A stretch of DNA of 46,003 nt, taken from contig MHZX01000050.1 in the NCBI GenBank assembly GCA_001828935.1, positions 1-46,003 of the forward strand, in the 5' to 3' direction. Below the pieces are notes generated by a model that saw only the letters and a program-made list of their open reading frames with translations, was not told where the DNA came from and did no database searches. A program made the translations under genes and the position numbers. Position 1 is the stretch's first letter, and each line of letters begins with the position of its first letter. Shown one piece after another: positions 30,342-37,251 of this stretch. Origin of the DNA: Rhodocyclales bacterium RIFCSPLOWO2_02_FULL_63_24 (GTDB lineage: Bacteria; Pseudomonadota; Gammaproteobacteria; Burkholderiales; Rhodocyclaceae).

Positions 30342-31622
30342 TCAGGTCGACATTTCCGTGAGGATGTTCTTCAGCCAGCTTTGGGCGTAGATCGCCTCCA
30401 GCTTCGACGCCGAGTAGTCGGCGGGTGATACGCCGCCGGAATTCGGCACGGCAATGATCTTGCCCTCCTTCACCGCATAGACAGCGGCAACGCTGATCGC
30501 GTCCTTGTCGGTGATATAGCTGTAGCAGGTATTGATTCCCGACAGGTCCGTGGTCTCCTTGCCGTTGATCAGCGCCACTACGTTGGCTGCGCAGACCTTG
30601 GCTTCGGAATTGGCCGAATAACCTGACTTCGGCATCGGACCGGCAACGCAGGCGTCGCCGATGACATGGATGCCGGCATGCTTGGTCGACTCGAAGGTGG
30701 TCTGATTGACGGGACACCATTTCTTGTCATCGCCGACAAGACCTGCGGCGACGGCGATTTGCCCGGCGCGCTGGGGTGGAATCAGGTTGATGACGTCGCC
30801 CTTGACTTCCTCCAATCCCTCGACCAGCACGGCCATGGCCTGGACGTTGACCTCGGTAACCTTCTTGGCCGGACGATAGTCGATGATGCCTTCGTAGTTG
30901 TCCTTCCAGCCCTTCTTGAACAAGGGACCCTTGGACGTGATATCCGGATTGGCATCGAGCACGACCAGCTTCGACTTCGGCTTGTTCTTCTTCAGGTAGT
31001 GGGCAACCATGCTGGCGCGTTCATACGGTCCGGGCGGGCAGCGGTAAGGCGCGAGCGGCACGCTCATCACCATGGTTCCGCCATCCTTCATGGCTTCCAG
31101 TTGCTTGCGCAACAGGACGGTCTGCGGACCGGCCTTCCAGGCATGCGGCATTTTTTCCATGGCGGCGGCGTCGTAGCCCTTCACTTCGTCCAGGCGGAAG
31201 TCGATGCCGGGGGAGACAACCAGACGGTCATAGCTGACGGTACCCTTGGAGGTCGTGACCACCTTGGCCGCCGGATCGATCGCGGTGACTTCGGCCTGCA
31301 CCACCTTGACGCCGTGATTCGATGCGAGCTTGTCGTACTTGATGGTCAGCGGATTGAGGTCCTTGAGGATACCGCCGATATAGAGATTGCTGAACGGGCA
31401 GGAAACGAAATGGTCGTTGCGCTCGATCATCACCACTTCGATGCTCTTGTCCATCATGCGGATGTACTTGGCGGCGATCGTGCCACCGTAGCCACCGCCG
31501 ATCACGACGACGCGCTTGCCCGCTTTCGGCATCAGTTCGGCGGCACGGCCGATCAGCGGCAGACCCGCGGCACCGGCGCCGGCACCCACCAGTTTGAGGA
31601 AACTTCTGCGATCCAGAGTCAT
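30342..31622 (-). CDS. fccB: Flavocytochrome c sulfide dehydrogenase flavoprotein subunit
   Basis: Periplasmic FAD protein of the FccB/SoxF family, which oxidises sulfide and passes electrons to a cytochrome c partner. It has a Tat signal (DRRSFLKLVGAG) and a Rossmann motif VVVIGGGYGGTIAAK. C75 in VSCPFSN aligns with the cysteine that binds FAD covalently in Allochromatium. C195 (YRCPPGPYE) and C303 (KWCPVNQ) correspond to the redox-active disulfide. The length is 426 residues. It is 13 nt downstream of the dihaem cytochrome gene, fitting a two-subunit flavocytochrome. The substrate may be sulfide or another sulfur compound. A GGGAGAA Shine-Dalgarno precedes the start. Confidence 0.9.
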   Translation of the reverse strand: MTLDRRSFLKLVGAGAGAAGLPLIGRAAELMPKAGKRVVVIGGGYGGTIAAKYIRMMDKSIEVVMIERNDHFVSCPFSNLYIGGILKDLNPLTIKYDKLASNHGVKVVQAEVTAIDPAAKVVTTSKGTVSYDRLVVSPGIDFRLDEVKGYDAAAMEKMPHAWKAGPQTVLLRKQLEAMKDGGTMVMSVPLAPYRCPPGPYERASMVAHYLKKNKPKSKLVVLDANPDITSKGPLFKKGWKDNYEGIIDYRPAKKVTEVNVQAMAVLVEGLEEVKGDVINLIPPQRAGQIAVAAGLVGDDKKWCPVNQTTFESTKHAGIHVIGDACVAGPMPKSGYSANSEAKVCAANVVALINGKETTDLSGINTCYSYITDKDAISVAAVYAVKEGKIIAVPNSGGVSPADYSASKLEAIYAQSWLKNILTEMST

Positions 31623-31635
31623 GTTGTGTTCTCCC

Positions 31636-32214
31636 TTATTTAACGCTGGCGTAGAAGTGCAGGAGAGCTTCCAGGTCTTCCTTGGACATCGGATCGACCT
31701 TCTCCTTCATTTTTTCCGGCATCTTGCGCTTGCCCGACAGATAGTCCGTCATCTGCATCTGCATATAGGGCAGCCACTGGCTCGCCATCACCGGGGTATC
31801 GTCCTTGCCTTCCTTGCCGTCCTCGATATGGCAGCGGCCGCAATTGCTTTCCTGCAGGCTGGCGCCCTTGGCGATCTTCGCCTTGTCGAGGGTCTGGTTG
31901 GTGGGATGGAGCTTCTGCTTGGAGAAGAACTCAGCCATCGCGGTGATCTCGGCGTCGCTGTAACCCTTGGCCAAGCGTCCCATGATCGTTGAAGGACGCT
32001 CGCCGCTCTTGAACTTCTTCATCGCGGCTTCGATGGCTTCTTTCGACTGGCTCGCCAAAGTCGGCATGCTTGGGCCTGCGCTGCCGCCGTTGGTGCCATG
32101 ACATCCCGCGCAAGCGTTCGACAACATCGCCGCTGAAGGCGGTGCAGCTTGTGCCATCGCGGATATCGCCAGGACGCCGGTAGCGAGCGCCCATCCTCTC
32201 CACTTCATCATCAT
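31636..32214 (-). CDS. fccA: Dihaem cytochrome c, FccA-like
   Basis: Periplasmic c-type cytochrome of 192 residues with a Sec signal (cleavage near AQA-AP). Two CXXCH haem sites are present, CAGCH at 35-39 and CGRCH at 125-129, each in its own cytochrome c fold, as in the dihaem FccA or cytochrome c4 families. Its place directly upstream of fccB marks it as the likely electron acceptor subunit. A strong AAGGAGG Shine-Dalgarno lies before the ATG. It follows the multiheme gene by 55 nt. A cytochrome c4-like role cannot be excluded. Confidence 0.88.
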   Translation of the reverse strand: MMMKWRGWALATGVLAISAMAQAAPPSAAMLSNACAGCHGTNGGSAGPSMPTLASQSKEAIEAAMKKFKSGERPSTIMGRLAKGYSDAEITAMAEFFSKQKLHPTNQTLDKAKIAKGASLQESNCGRCHIEDGKEGKDDTPVMASQWLPYMQMQMTDYLSGKRKMPEKMKEKVDPMSKEDLEALLHFYASVK

Positions 32215-32269
32215 TTTGTTCCTCCTTGGTTTTGACGAATTTACTGCCTACAAAAACCCCTTTGCCGCC

Positions 32270-33976
32270 TTATTGCTTTTGTACGTCGATATAGTTCTTG
32301 ACTCCCGGACTGGGCTTGTCGAGACCGAACTGATAGCCCAGTGAAACATAGTGGAAGCGGGCGCTGGTGTAGTCCTCGTGAATCGCGAAGCCGAAGTTAT
32401 ACACCTTGTCAGGAGTGATGGCATGGTTGCCCTTGCCGCCGCCAGCCAGGCTGCGCTCGAAAGTCACGACCCATTTGTTGCCATCCTTCTTGCCTTCGGC
32501 CTTGAGTTGGCTCTTGCCGCCGTCCATATGACGTTCGCTGTCGACCCAGCCGTCGACCGGCTTTTCGCCCTTGCCGCTGCGGTACTGGATCAGGTCCATG
32601 AACTTGCCGGCGGCGAGGTCGGCGCCGATGATGTATTTCGTCTTCTTGTCGTCCTTGGCATCTTTCATGGTGCGCAGGTCGACGTGGCAGGTGGCCCAGC
32701 AGCCGTTCTGGTCGCTGCCGTCGACCGTGCCGCCGCCGTCGAACATCATGGCGAGCTTGACTTCATGCTTCGGGTCCATCTTCTTGTCGCCATTCTTCGG
32801 CGGCACCCATTCGAAGCGGAAATAGATCTTGCTGTCGTCATGGGTCGTCTGGAATGTCACTGGGATGAATCCGACCTTGCCTGCGGGCGGATTCGGCTCC
32901 ATCACCGTCTTGGAAACGCCCACCGGTTTGCCGGCCACGATGGCTGCGCCGACTTCGTTGGCATCGCCTTCGTGGCACTTGGCGCAGGCGCGTTTCTTCT
33001 CGCTGATGTCCGTCGCGGATGAATGGTCGGCCTTGTTCATCACCCATTCCAGGCCAGCCTGGCCGGGATAGAACACCTTGATCTGGCGCGTCGGAACCTT
33101 GCTCCAGTCCACTGCGGTGATTGTGCTGCCGGCGGCGGCCGGTGCGGCGGCACTCGCTGCCTCGGCCTTCGGCGCCGCTTCAGCCTTCGGCGCCGGCTTG
33201 GCCGCCTGAGTCGGCGCAGCCGCTTGAGCCGCCGGTGCAGCAGGGGCGACTGCGGCGGATGTCGGGGTTGCCGGCGCGATGCCCTTGTCTTCCGCTGCGG
33301 GCGCTGCGGCCGGTTGCGCGGGTGCTTGCGGCGGCGGGGCACTTTCCTGGCCCGCGGCGACTTTTCCCTGCTCCTTTTCCAGCAGGTGGTGCACCGCTTT
33401 GTGCGCTATGCCCTTGTGGCAGTCGATGCAGGTCTTGCCATCCTGGACCGCGCCTTCATGCTTGACCACCGAACGATCCTTCTGTTTTTCCGGATCCATG
33501 GTTTTGAAATCGTGGCAGTTGCGGCACTCCTTGGAATCCCTGTCCTTCATGCGATCCCAGACGCGTTTGGCCATGGTCAGGCGGTAGGCCTCGAATTTTT
33601 CGGGCGTGTCGACCGTGCCCTGAATGTGCCCGATTACGTCGCGGGCAGCCATCAGCTTCTGTACCGACTTGAATATGTAGTCAGTGGGAGTCTTGCTGCT
33701 GGCGACATGGCAATCCGAACACTGCACCGTCGTGCCGCTGCGGTTCTTGTAGTGGACGGTCTTTTTCAGTTCCTCGAACGGAATCGTCATTTCGTGGCAG
33801 GACATGCAGAACTCGGAACGGTTGGTCCATTCCATGCCGGTATTGAGGCCGCCCCAGATGATGATGCCGCCCAGGACACCGATCACAATCATGCGCAACA
33901 AGGAGCATTTCGGTGGATTGAGGAGACACCGAAAAAATCCGTCCTTGCAATCGGCCTTCTGAGCTTCGTCCGCCAT
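32270..33976 (-). CDS. NapC/NirT-type multiheme cytochrome fused to an ethylbenzene-dehydrogenase-like haem domain
   Basis: A 568-residue fusion. Residues about 28-200 are a NapC/NirT-type quinol-oxidising module: one transmembrane anchor (about 28-46) and four CXXCH sites at 57-61, 86-90, 151-155 and 183-187. A low-complexity Ala/Pro/Lys linker spans about 208-285. The periplasmic C-terminal part (about 290-568) has CAKCH at 331-335 and a CX3CH motif, CWATCH, at 426-431, in a beta-rich domain resembling the haem-binding gamma-subunit domain of ethylbenzene dehydrogenase/DMSO reductase-type enzymes. It is first in an operon with fccA and fccB, so it could pass electrons between the quinone pool and the flavocytochrome. 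The direction is unknown. The Shine-Dalgarno is weak. Confidence 0.82.
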   Translation of the reverse strand: MADEAQKADCKDGFFRCLLNPPKCSLLRMIVIGVLGGIIIWGGLNTGMEWTNRSEFCMSCHEMTIPFEELKKTVHYKNRSGTTVQCSDCHVASSKTPTDYIFKSVQKLMAARDVIGHIQGTVDTPEKFEAYRLTMAKRVWDRMKDRDSKECRNCHDFKTMDPEKQKDRSVVKHEGAVQDGKTCIDCHKGIAHKAVHHLLEKEQGKVAAGQESAPPPQAPAQPAAAPAAEDKGIAPATPTSAAVAPAAPAAQAAAPTQAAKPAPKAEAAPKAEAASAAAPAAAGSTITAVDWSKVPTRQIKVFYPGQAGLEWVMNKADHSSATDISEKKRACAKCHEGDANEVGAAIVAGKPVGVSKTVMEPNPPAGKVGFIPVTFQTTHDDSKIYFRFEWVPPKNGDKKMDPKHEVKLAMMFDGGGTVDGSDQNGCWATCHVDLRTMKDAKDDKKTKYIIGADLAAGKFMDLIQYRSGKGEKPVDGWVDSERHMDGGKSQLKAEGKKDGNKWVVTFERSLAGGGKGNHAITPDKVYNFGFAIHEDYTSARFHYVSLGYQFGLDKPSPGVKNYIDVQKQ

Positions 33977-34441
33977 TGTTCAAATCCAAACTGTCCGTCG
34001 GCCGCGACCGGCGCTACGGTTGATTTCGACTCAACGGAAACGGCAAGGTGCGCAACGCGTCGACCGGACGCCAAACGCGAACGTGCGACGAAGTCGCGTT
34101 TGCGTCTGCCTTACCCATCTCCCCCCCACTGTGTAACGATTGGTTAACGTCACTATTAGTTTGCCGGCTGATTATTGCAGGCTGCGTCCGATAGAGCGAG
34201 TAAAAAAAAGTGATTACCCCATTGGCGAAGTTGTTTTTGGTTTGATCCATCTGTATGTCGCATTGCAGCGCGTTGCTGGCCGTGTTCGTGGCTGAAATTT
34301 GCAGTGGAAACCAATGTCTTCCGGCGATGGGCGGCGACGCTTGTCGATCTCCCTCGTCAGCTTTTCGGCGTGCCGCCAGCGCCGACTCTTGGCGCGGGCA
34401 GTGATTGAAGCCCACCGCGGGCCGCAGACGCGACAAAATAC
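33977..34441. other. Gene-free stretch upstream of the cytochrome operon
   Basis: This 465-nt gap lies between the aminotransferase end and the multiheme start, both on the minus strand, so it should hold the operon promoter. It contains an 8-bp inverted repeat, AAACGCGA (34073-34080) and TCGCGTTT (34094-34101), a GTTGA...TCAAC inverted repeat at 34019-34035, and the 20-nt family B motif at 34369-34388. An AT-rich patch near 34140-34250 is the likeliest promoter area, but no clear -35/-10 pair was found. A 140-codon minus-strand reading frame here looks non-coding. Confidence 0.5.
34369..34388 (-). repeat. Copy of the 20-nt gene-end motif (family B)
   Basis: On the minus strand this reads GAGTCGGCGCTGGCGGCACG, 53 nt after the aminotransferase stop and in the same orientation as that gene. 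It differs at one position from the copy at 17221-17240. GCGCC and GGCGC flanking GACTCTT on the other strand could form a small hairpin here. Confidence 0.5.
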
Positions 34442-35620
34442 TTAAGGCGCTGCCAGCAGCCTGCGCAGCATTTCCAGCATGCGCCCGATCTCATCGCGGC
34501 TCACCGTCAGCGCCGGCATGAAGCGCAGCACATTGGGGCGCGGCGCATTCAGCAGCAAACCCTCGGCAGCCAGCTTGCGTCCCGCCTCGACCAAGGCCGG
34601 CGCCCGCTCGTCGGCCAGCCGCAGGGCCCGCAGCAGGCCGGCACCGCGTTCGTCGCCGAGTCCGAATTCCTCGCTCAATGCGCGCAGCCCGGCGGCGAGG
34701 AAGTCGCCTTTGGCCGCGACTTCCTGCAAAAAGCCTGGCGCCAGCAGCGTCTCCAGCACGGCGATGCCGACGGCGGCCATCAGCGGATTGCCGTTGTAGG
34801 TGCCGCCCTGGTCGCCGGCCGCGAAGCAGCAGACCTCCTCGCGGGCAAGCAGCGCCGCCAGCGGCACGCCGCCACCGATGCCCTTGCCCAGGGTCATGAT
34901 GTCCGGTTCGATGCCCGCGTGTTGGTAGGCGAACAGGCGGCCGGTGCGGCCCATGCCGGTCTGCACTTCGTCCGCGATCAGCAACAGGCCGTGCCGCGTC
35001 GTCAATTCCCGCAAGGCGCGGAGGAACTCGGCCGTCGCCGGAATCGCACCGGCTTCGCCCTGCACCGGCTCCAGCATCACCGCCACCGTATCGCGGCCGA
35101 TCAATGCCGCGACCGAATCGATAGCGTTGAGCCGCGCCTTGGGGAAGCCCGCCACCTGCGGGGCGAAAAGCCTGTCCCAGCCGGGCTTGCCCGAGGCCGA
35201 CATGGTCGCCAGGGTGCGGCCGTGAAAGCCGTTCTCAAAGGTGATGATCTCGAAGGCGCCGCTGCGCCGCTGCTGTCCCCACTTGCGTGCCAGCTTGATC
35301 GCGCCCTCATTGGCTTCCGCGCCCGAGTTGGCGAAGAACACCCGATCGAAGCAGGAATGTTCGACCAGCAGTTGCGCCAGCCGCGCCGCCGGCTCGTTGA
35401 AGAACGCCGGGCTCGGATTGATCAGCGTCGCCGCCTGCTGCGCCAGCGCGGCGGCAATCTGCGGCGGGCAGTGGCCGAGGCAATTTACCGCCCAGCCCTG
35501 GACGAAATCGAGATAGCGCTTGCCGCGGTGGTCGGTGATCCACGAGCCGCGGCCTTCGACAAAGATCAGGTCGGGCCGCTCGGTGACCCACATCAAGGCA
35601 TCGGTACTTGGGCTGTTCAT
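34442..35620 (-). CDS. argD: Acetylornithine aminotransferase (class III PLP)
   Basis: PLP-dependent class III aminotransferase of the ArgD group, which interconverts N-acetylornithine and N-acetylglutamate semialdehyde in arginine synthesis. The 392-residue protein shows [20 protein letters not shown], the PLP-phosphate segment [30 protein letters not shown] and the PLP lysine in [10 protein letters not shown] start at the ATG at 35620 ([16 protein letters not shown]), which has a GAGGAG site; the longer reading from 35695 runs through the 44-nt repeats and is rejected. Closely related aminotransferases (4-aminobutyrate, succinylornithine) are possible alternatives. Confidence 0.88.
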   Translation of the reverse strand: MNSPSTDALMWVTERPDLIFVEGRGSWITDHRGKRYLDFVQGWAVNCLGHCPPQIAAALAQQAATLINPSPAFFNEPAARLAQLLVEHSCFDRVFFANSGAEANEGAIKLARKWGQQRRSGAFEIITFENGFHGRTLATMSASGKPGWDRLFAPQVAGFPKARLNAIDSVAALIGRDTVAVMLEPVQGEAGAIPATAEFLRALRELTTRHGLLLIADEVQTGMGRTGRLFAYQHAGIEPDIMTLGKGIGGGVPLAALLAREEVCCFAAGDQGGTYNGNPLMAAVGIAVLETLLAPGFLQEVAAKGDFLAAGLRALSEEFGLGDERGAGLLRALRLADERAPALVEAGRKLAAEGLLLNAPRPNVLRFMPALTVSRDEIGRMLEMLRRLLAAP

Positions 35621-35640
35621 GCGTCGCTCCTCGGGAAATG

Positions 35641-35728
35641 ACAAATCCCACCAGGGGATATCGTCCTCGTCCGGAGGGACTCGGACATATCCCACCGGGG
35701 GATACCGTCCTCGTCCTGATGGACTCGG
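35641..35728 (-). repeat. Two tandem 44-nt two-hairpin repeats (family A)
   Basis: Units at 35641-35684 and 35685-35728. Read on the minus strand each has an outer stem GTCC/GGAC, a symmetric GA/GA internal loop, an inner stem GTCC/GGAC with a four-base loop (CTCC or ATCA), then a second hairpin ATCCC/GGGAT with a five-base loop. The array begins immediately after the T-run of the minus-strand terminator at 35733-35763 and ends just before the argD ribosome-binding site. Confidence 0.85.
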
Positions 35729-35732
35729 ACAT

Positions 35733-35763
35733 AAAAAAGGCCACGGGGTGAGCCGTGGCCTTT
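35733..35763 (-). terminator. Minus-strand terminator downstream of fic
   Basis: Read on the minus strand, AAAGGCCACGG and CCGTGGCCTTT form an 11-bp stem (35736-35746 with 35753-35763) and a six-base loop, followed by a run of T. It would stop transcription coming from fic before argD, leaving argD to use a separate promoter, possibly within the repeat array. Confidence 0.8.
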
Positions 35764-35904
35764 GCGGGAAAGCGGGTGTGCGCGGTCTAGATCAGGGCAT
35801 CTCCCCAGGCGGCACGACACATCCCGGCAGCAAGCGGGAGGCATCGACGTCGCAGGATGAGGGTGCTGAAGTGCATGGAGCGGAGTATGCCACGGCGAAG
35901 CGCC

Positions 35905-35923
35905 GTGTCGCCAGCGCCGACTT
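35905..35923 (-). repeat. Copy of the gene-end motif (family B), adjoining the fic stop
   Basis: On the minus strand AAGTCGGCGCTGGCGACAC follows the fic TGA directly. It is the most divergent of the four copies. A separate 7-bp hairpin (CACGGCG/CGCCGTG, 35891-35907) overlaps its end but has no T-run. Confidence 0.4.
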
Positions 35924-37093
35924 TCAGGAATGTTGGTTGGATTCCCGGTTCAGTATTTCCATGTACCCGGCGTAGCTGTAAATCCGCCCTCGCTTCTGGC
36001 CGGTGATTTCACAGACGATGCCCAATTCGATCAGCTTGCCCAACATCTTGGCGACGGTGTTGGGGCTTTGGGTCGTTCGCTCGCAGATGCCGGCGATCTG
36101 GCTGATCGGGCGGGCGTAGAGCGCGTGATGCACGAGCAGGGCCGAGGTAGCGAGGCGGCCGAGTTCGACTTGGATGCGCTGGCGGTCGGTAGCATGCAAT
36201 TCAGTAAGGGCGCGGGCGGTGGCGATGGCCTGATTGGCCGAGTCCGCGACGGCGGTGGCGAAGAACCACAGCCATTCCTCCCAGTCGCCTTGCTCGCGGG
36301 CGGTTTGCAGCAGTTCGTAATAGGTTTCGCGGTGGGTCTTGAAGTGCAGCGAAAGATAGAGCAGCGGCTCGCGCAAGATGCCTGCATTGACGAGGATGAG
36401 CGGGATCAGCAACCGGCCGAGGCGGCCGTTGCCATCGAGATAGGGGTGGATGGTCTCGAACTGCACATGGGACAGAGCGGCCTTGACGAGGGGCGTGTGT
36501 CGCTGCGGTTGGTCGTTGAGGAAGCGCTCGAGCGCTGAGAGGCATTCCGCCAGTCGTTGCGGTGGTGGCGGCACGAAGGCGGCGCGGGAGGGGCGGGCGC
36601 CGCCGATCCAGTTCTGGCTGCGGCGGATTTCCCCTGGCGACTTGCCTGCGCCGCGACCGTGGGCCATGAGCTTGCCGTGCATTTCGTTCATCAGCCGCAG
36701 GCAGATGGGCAGACCGCCGCGCAGCAGGCCGAGACCATGTTCGAGTGCGGCGACGTAGCAGGACACTTCCTGCACGTCGTCCAGCGGCACGCCAGGCGCG
36801 CCGTCGGCCTCATAGACCATCAGGTCGGCGAGAGAGGACTGGGTGCCCTCGATCTGCGAGGAAAGCACGGCTTCCTTGCGCACATAGCTATAGAGAAAGA
36901 CGGCGGTGTCCGGTAGCAGGACGCCGATGCTGTCGAGCCTGCCGAGGGCAAGCAGGGCTGCATCCAGTCGTTCTTGAAGCTCCGGTGAAAAGACCAGCGG
37001 CGGATCGGGCGGCAGCGACGCGGGCACGAAGGCGCGGCAGGTTTCGCCGCCTGCCGTGGAGATGTCATAGCTGCCGGTGAGTCCGCGTTTCAT
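35924..37093 (-). CDS. Fic family protein, class II with C-terminal winged helix
   Basis: A Fic-domain enzyme, a family that usually transfers AMP from ATP to a target hydroxyl. The active-site motif HPYLDGNGRLGR is at residues 216-227, complete with catalytic histidine. An N-terminal helix carries the inhibitory motif S78-x3-E82-G83 (SSQIEG), typical of self-inhibited class II Fic proteins. The C-terminal region (about 320-385) looks like a winged helix (SQIAGICERTTQSPNTVAKMLGKLIELG), which could bind DNA. I start at the ATG at 37093, giving 389 residues; the longer frame adds 23 residues from the promoter palindromes. No separate antitoxin gene is seen. The target is unknown. Confidence 0.9.
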   Translation of the reverse strand: MKRGLTGSYDISTAGGETCRAFVPASLPPDPPLVFSPELQERLDAALLALGRLDSIGVLLPDTAVFLYSYVRKEAVLSSQIEGTQSSLADLMVYEADGAPGVPLDDVQEVSCYVAALEHGLGLLRGGLPICLRLMNEMHGKLMAHGRGAGKSPGEIRRSQNWIGGARPSRAAFVPPPPQRLAECLSALERFLNDQPQRHTPLVKAALSHVQFETIHPYLDGNGRLGRLLIPLILVNAGILREPLLYLSLHFKTHRETYYELLQTAREQGDWEEWLWFFATAVADSANQAIATARALTELHATDRQRIQVELGRLATSALLVHHALYARPISQIAGICERTTQSPNTVAKMLGKLIELGIVCEITGQKRGRIYSYAGYMEILNRESNQHS

Positions 37094-37100
37094 GATGTGT

Positions 37101-37133
37101 TTCGTGCAATAAGAAATGGCGTTATTGCACGAA
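37101..37133. promoter_or_regulatory. Palindromic operator in the fic promoter, site 1
   Basis: A perfect 12-bp inverted repeat, TTCGTGCAATAA (37101-37112) and TTATTGCACGAA (37122-37133), with a 9-nt spacer, 8 nt upstream of the fic start. It shares the TGCAATA core with site 2. Its position between promoter and gene suits a repressor, perhaps the Fic protein's own winged-helix domain. Confidence 0.65.
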
Positions 37134-37143
37134 GTTGTGAAAT

Positions 37144-37170
37144 TTGCAATAAGACAAAGCACTATTGCAA
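37144..37170. promoter_or_regulatory. Palindromic operator in the fic promoter, site 2
   Basis: A perfect 8-bp inverted repeat, TTGCAATA (37144-37151) and TATTGCAA (37163-37170), with an 11-nt spacer, centred 40 nt from site 1. The shared TGCAATA half-site means one protein could bind both. Confidence 0.6.
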
Positions 37171-37171
37171 G

Positions 37172-37202
37172 AAAAACGGCGCAGGGGTTATCCCGTGCGC
37201 CG
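37172..37202 (-). terminator. Minus-strand terminator of aceB
   Basis: Read on the minus strand, a 7-bp stem CGGCGCA/TGCGCCG (37177-37183 with 37196-37202) with a small inner GGG/CCC stem is followed by a run of five T. It stands 50 nt after the aceB stop and just before the fic promoter palindromes. Confidence 0.7.
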
Positions 37203-37212
37203 CTCTTGTCAC

Positions 37213-37232
37213 CGTACCGCCAGCACCGACTC
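37213..37232 (-). repeat. Copy of the 20-nt gene-end motif (family B)
   Basis: On the minus strand GAGTCGGTGCTGGCGGTACG, starting 20 nt after the aceB stop and in the same orientation as aceB, between the stop and the terminator. Confidence 0.5.
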
Positions 37233-37251
37233 TTGGCCGGCGCGGCTTTTC

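Noticed and set aside
34019-34035. FNR/CRP-type site upstream of the cytochrome operon
   Set aside because: GTTGA and TCAAC are separated so that the TTGA/TCAA half-sites stand 7 bases apart, one more than the FNR consensus needs.
34014-34436. 140-codon minus-strand reading frame in the gap before the multiheme gene
   Set aside because: No ribosome-binding site, no recognisable domain, low-complexity mixed composition, and it spans the 20-nt repeat and inverted repeats.
35621-35695. N-terminal extension of the aminotransferase
   Set aside because: The extra 25 residues are translated from a repeat unit; the ATG at 35620 has a GAGGAG site and the family N-terminus.
35891-35907. Terminator after fic at the CACGGCG/CGCCGTG hairpin
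   Set aside because: The stem has no T-run on the minus strand; the hairpin at 35736-35763 is a much better terminator.
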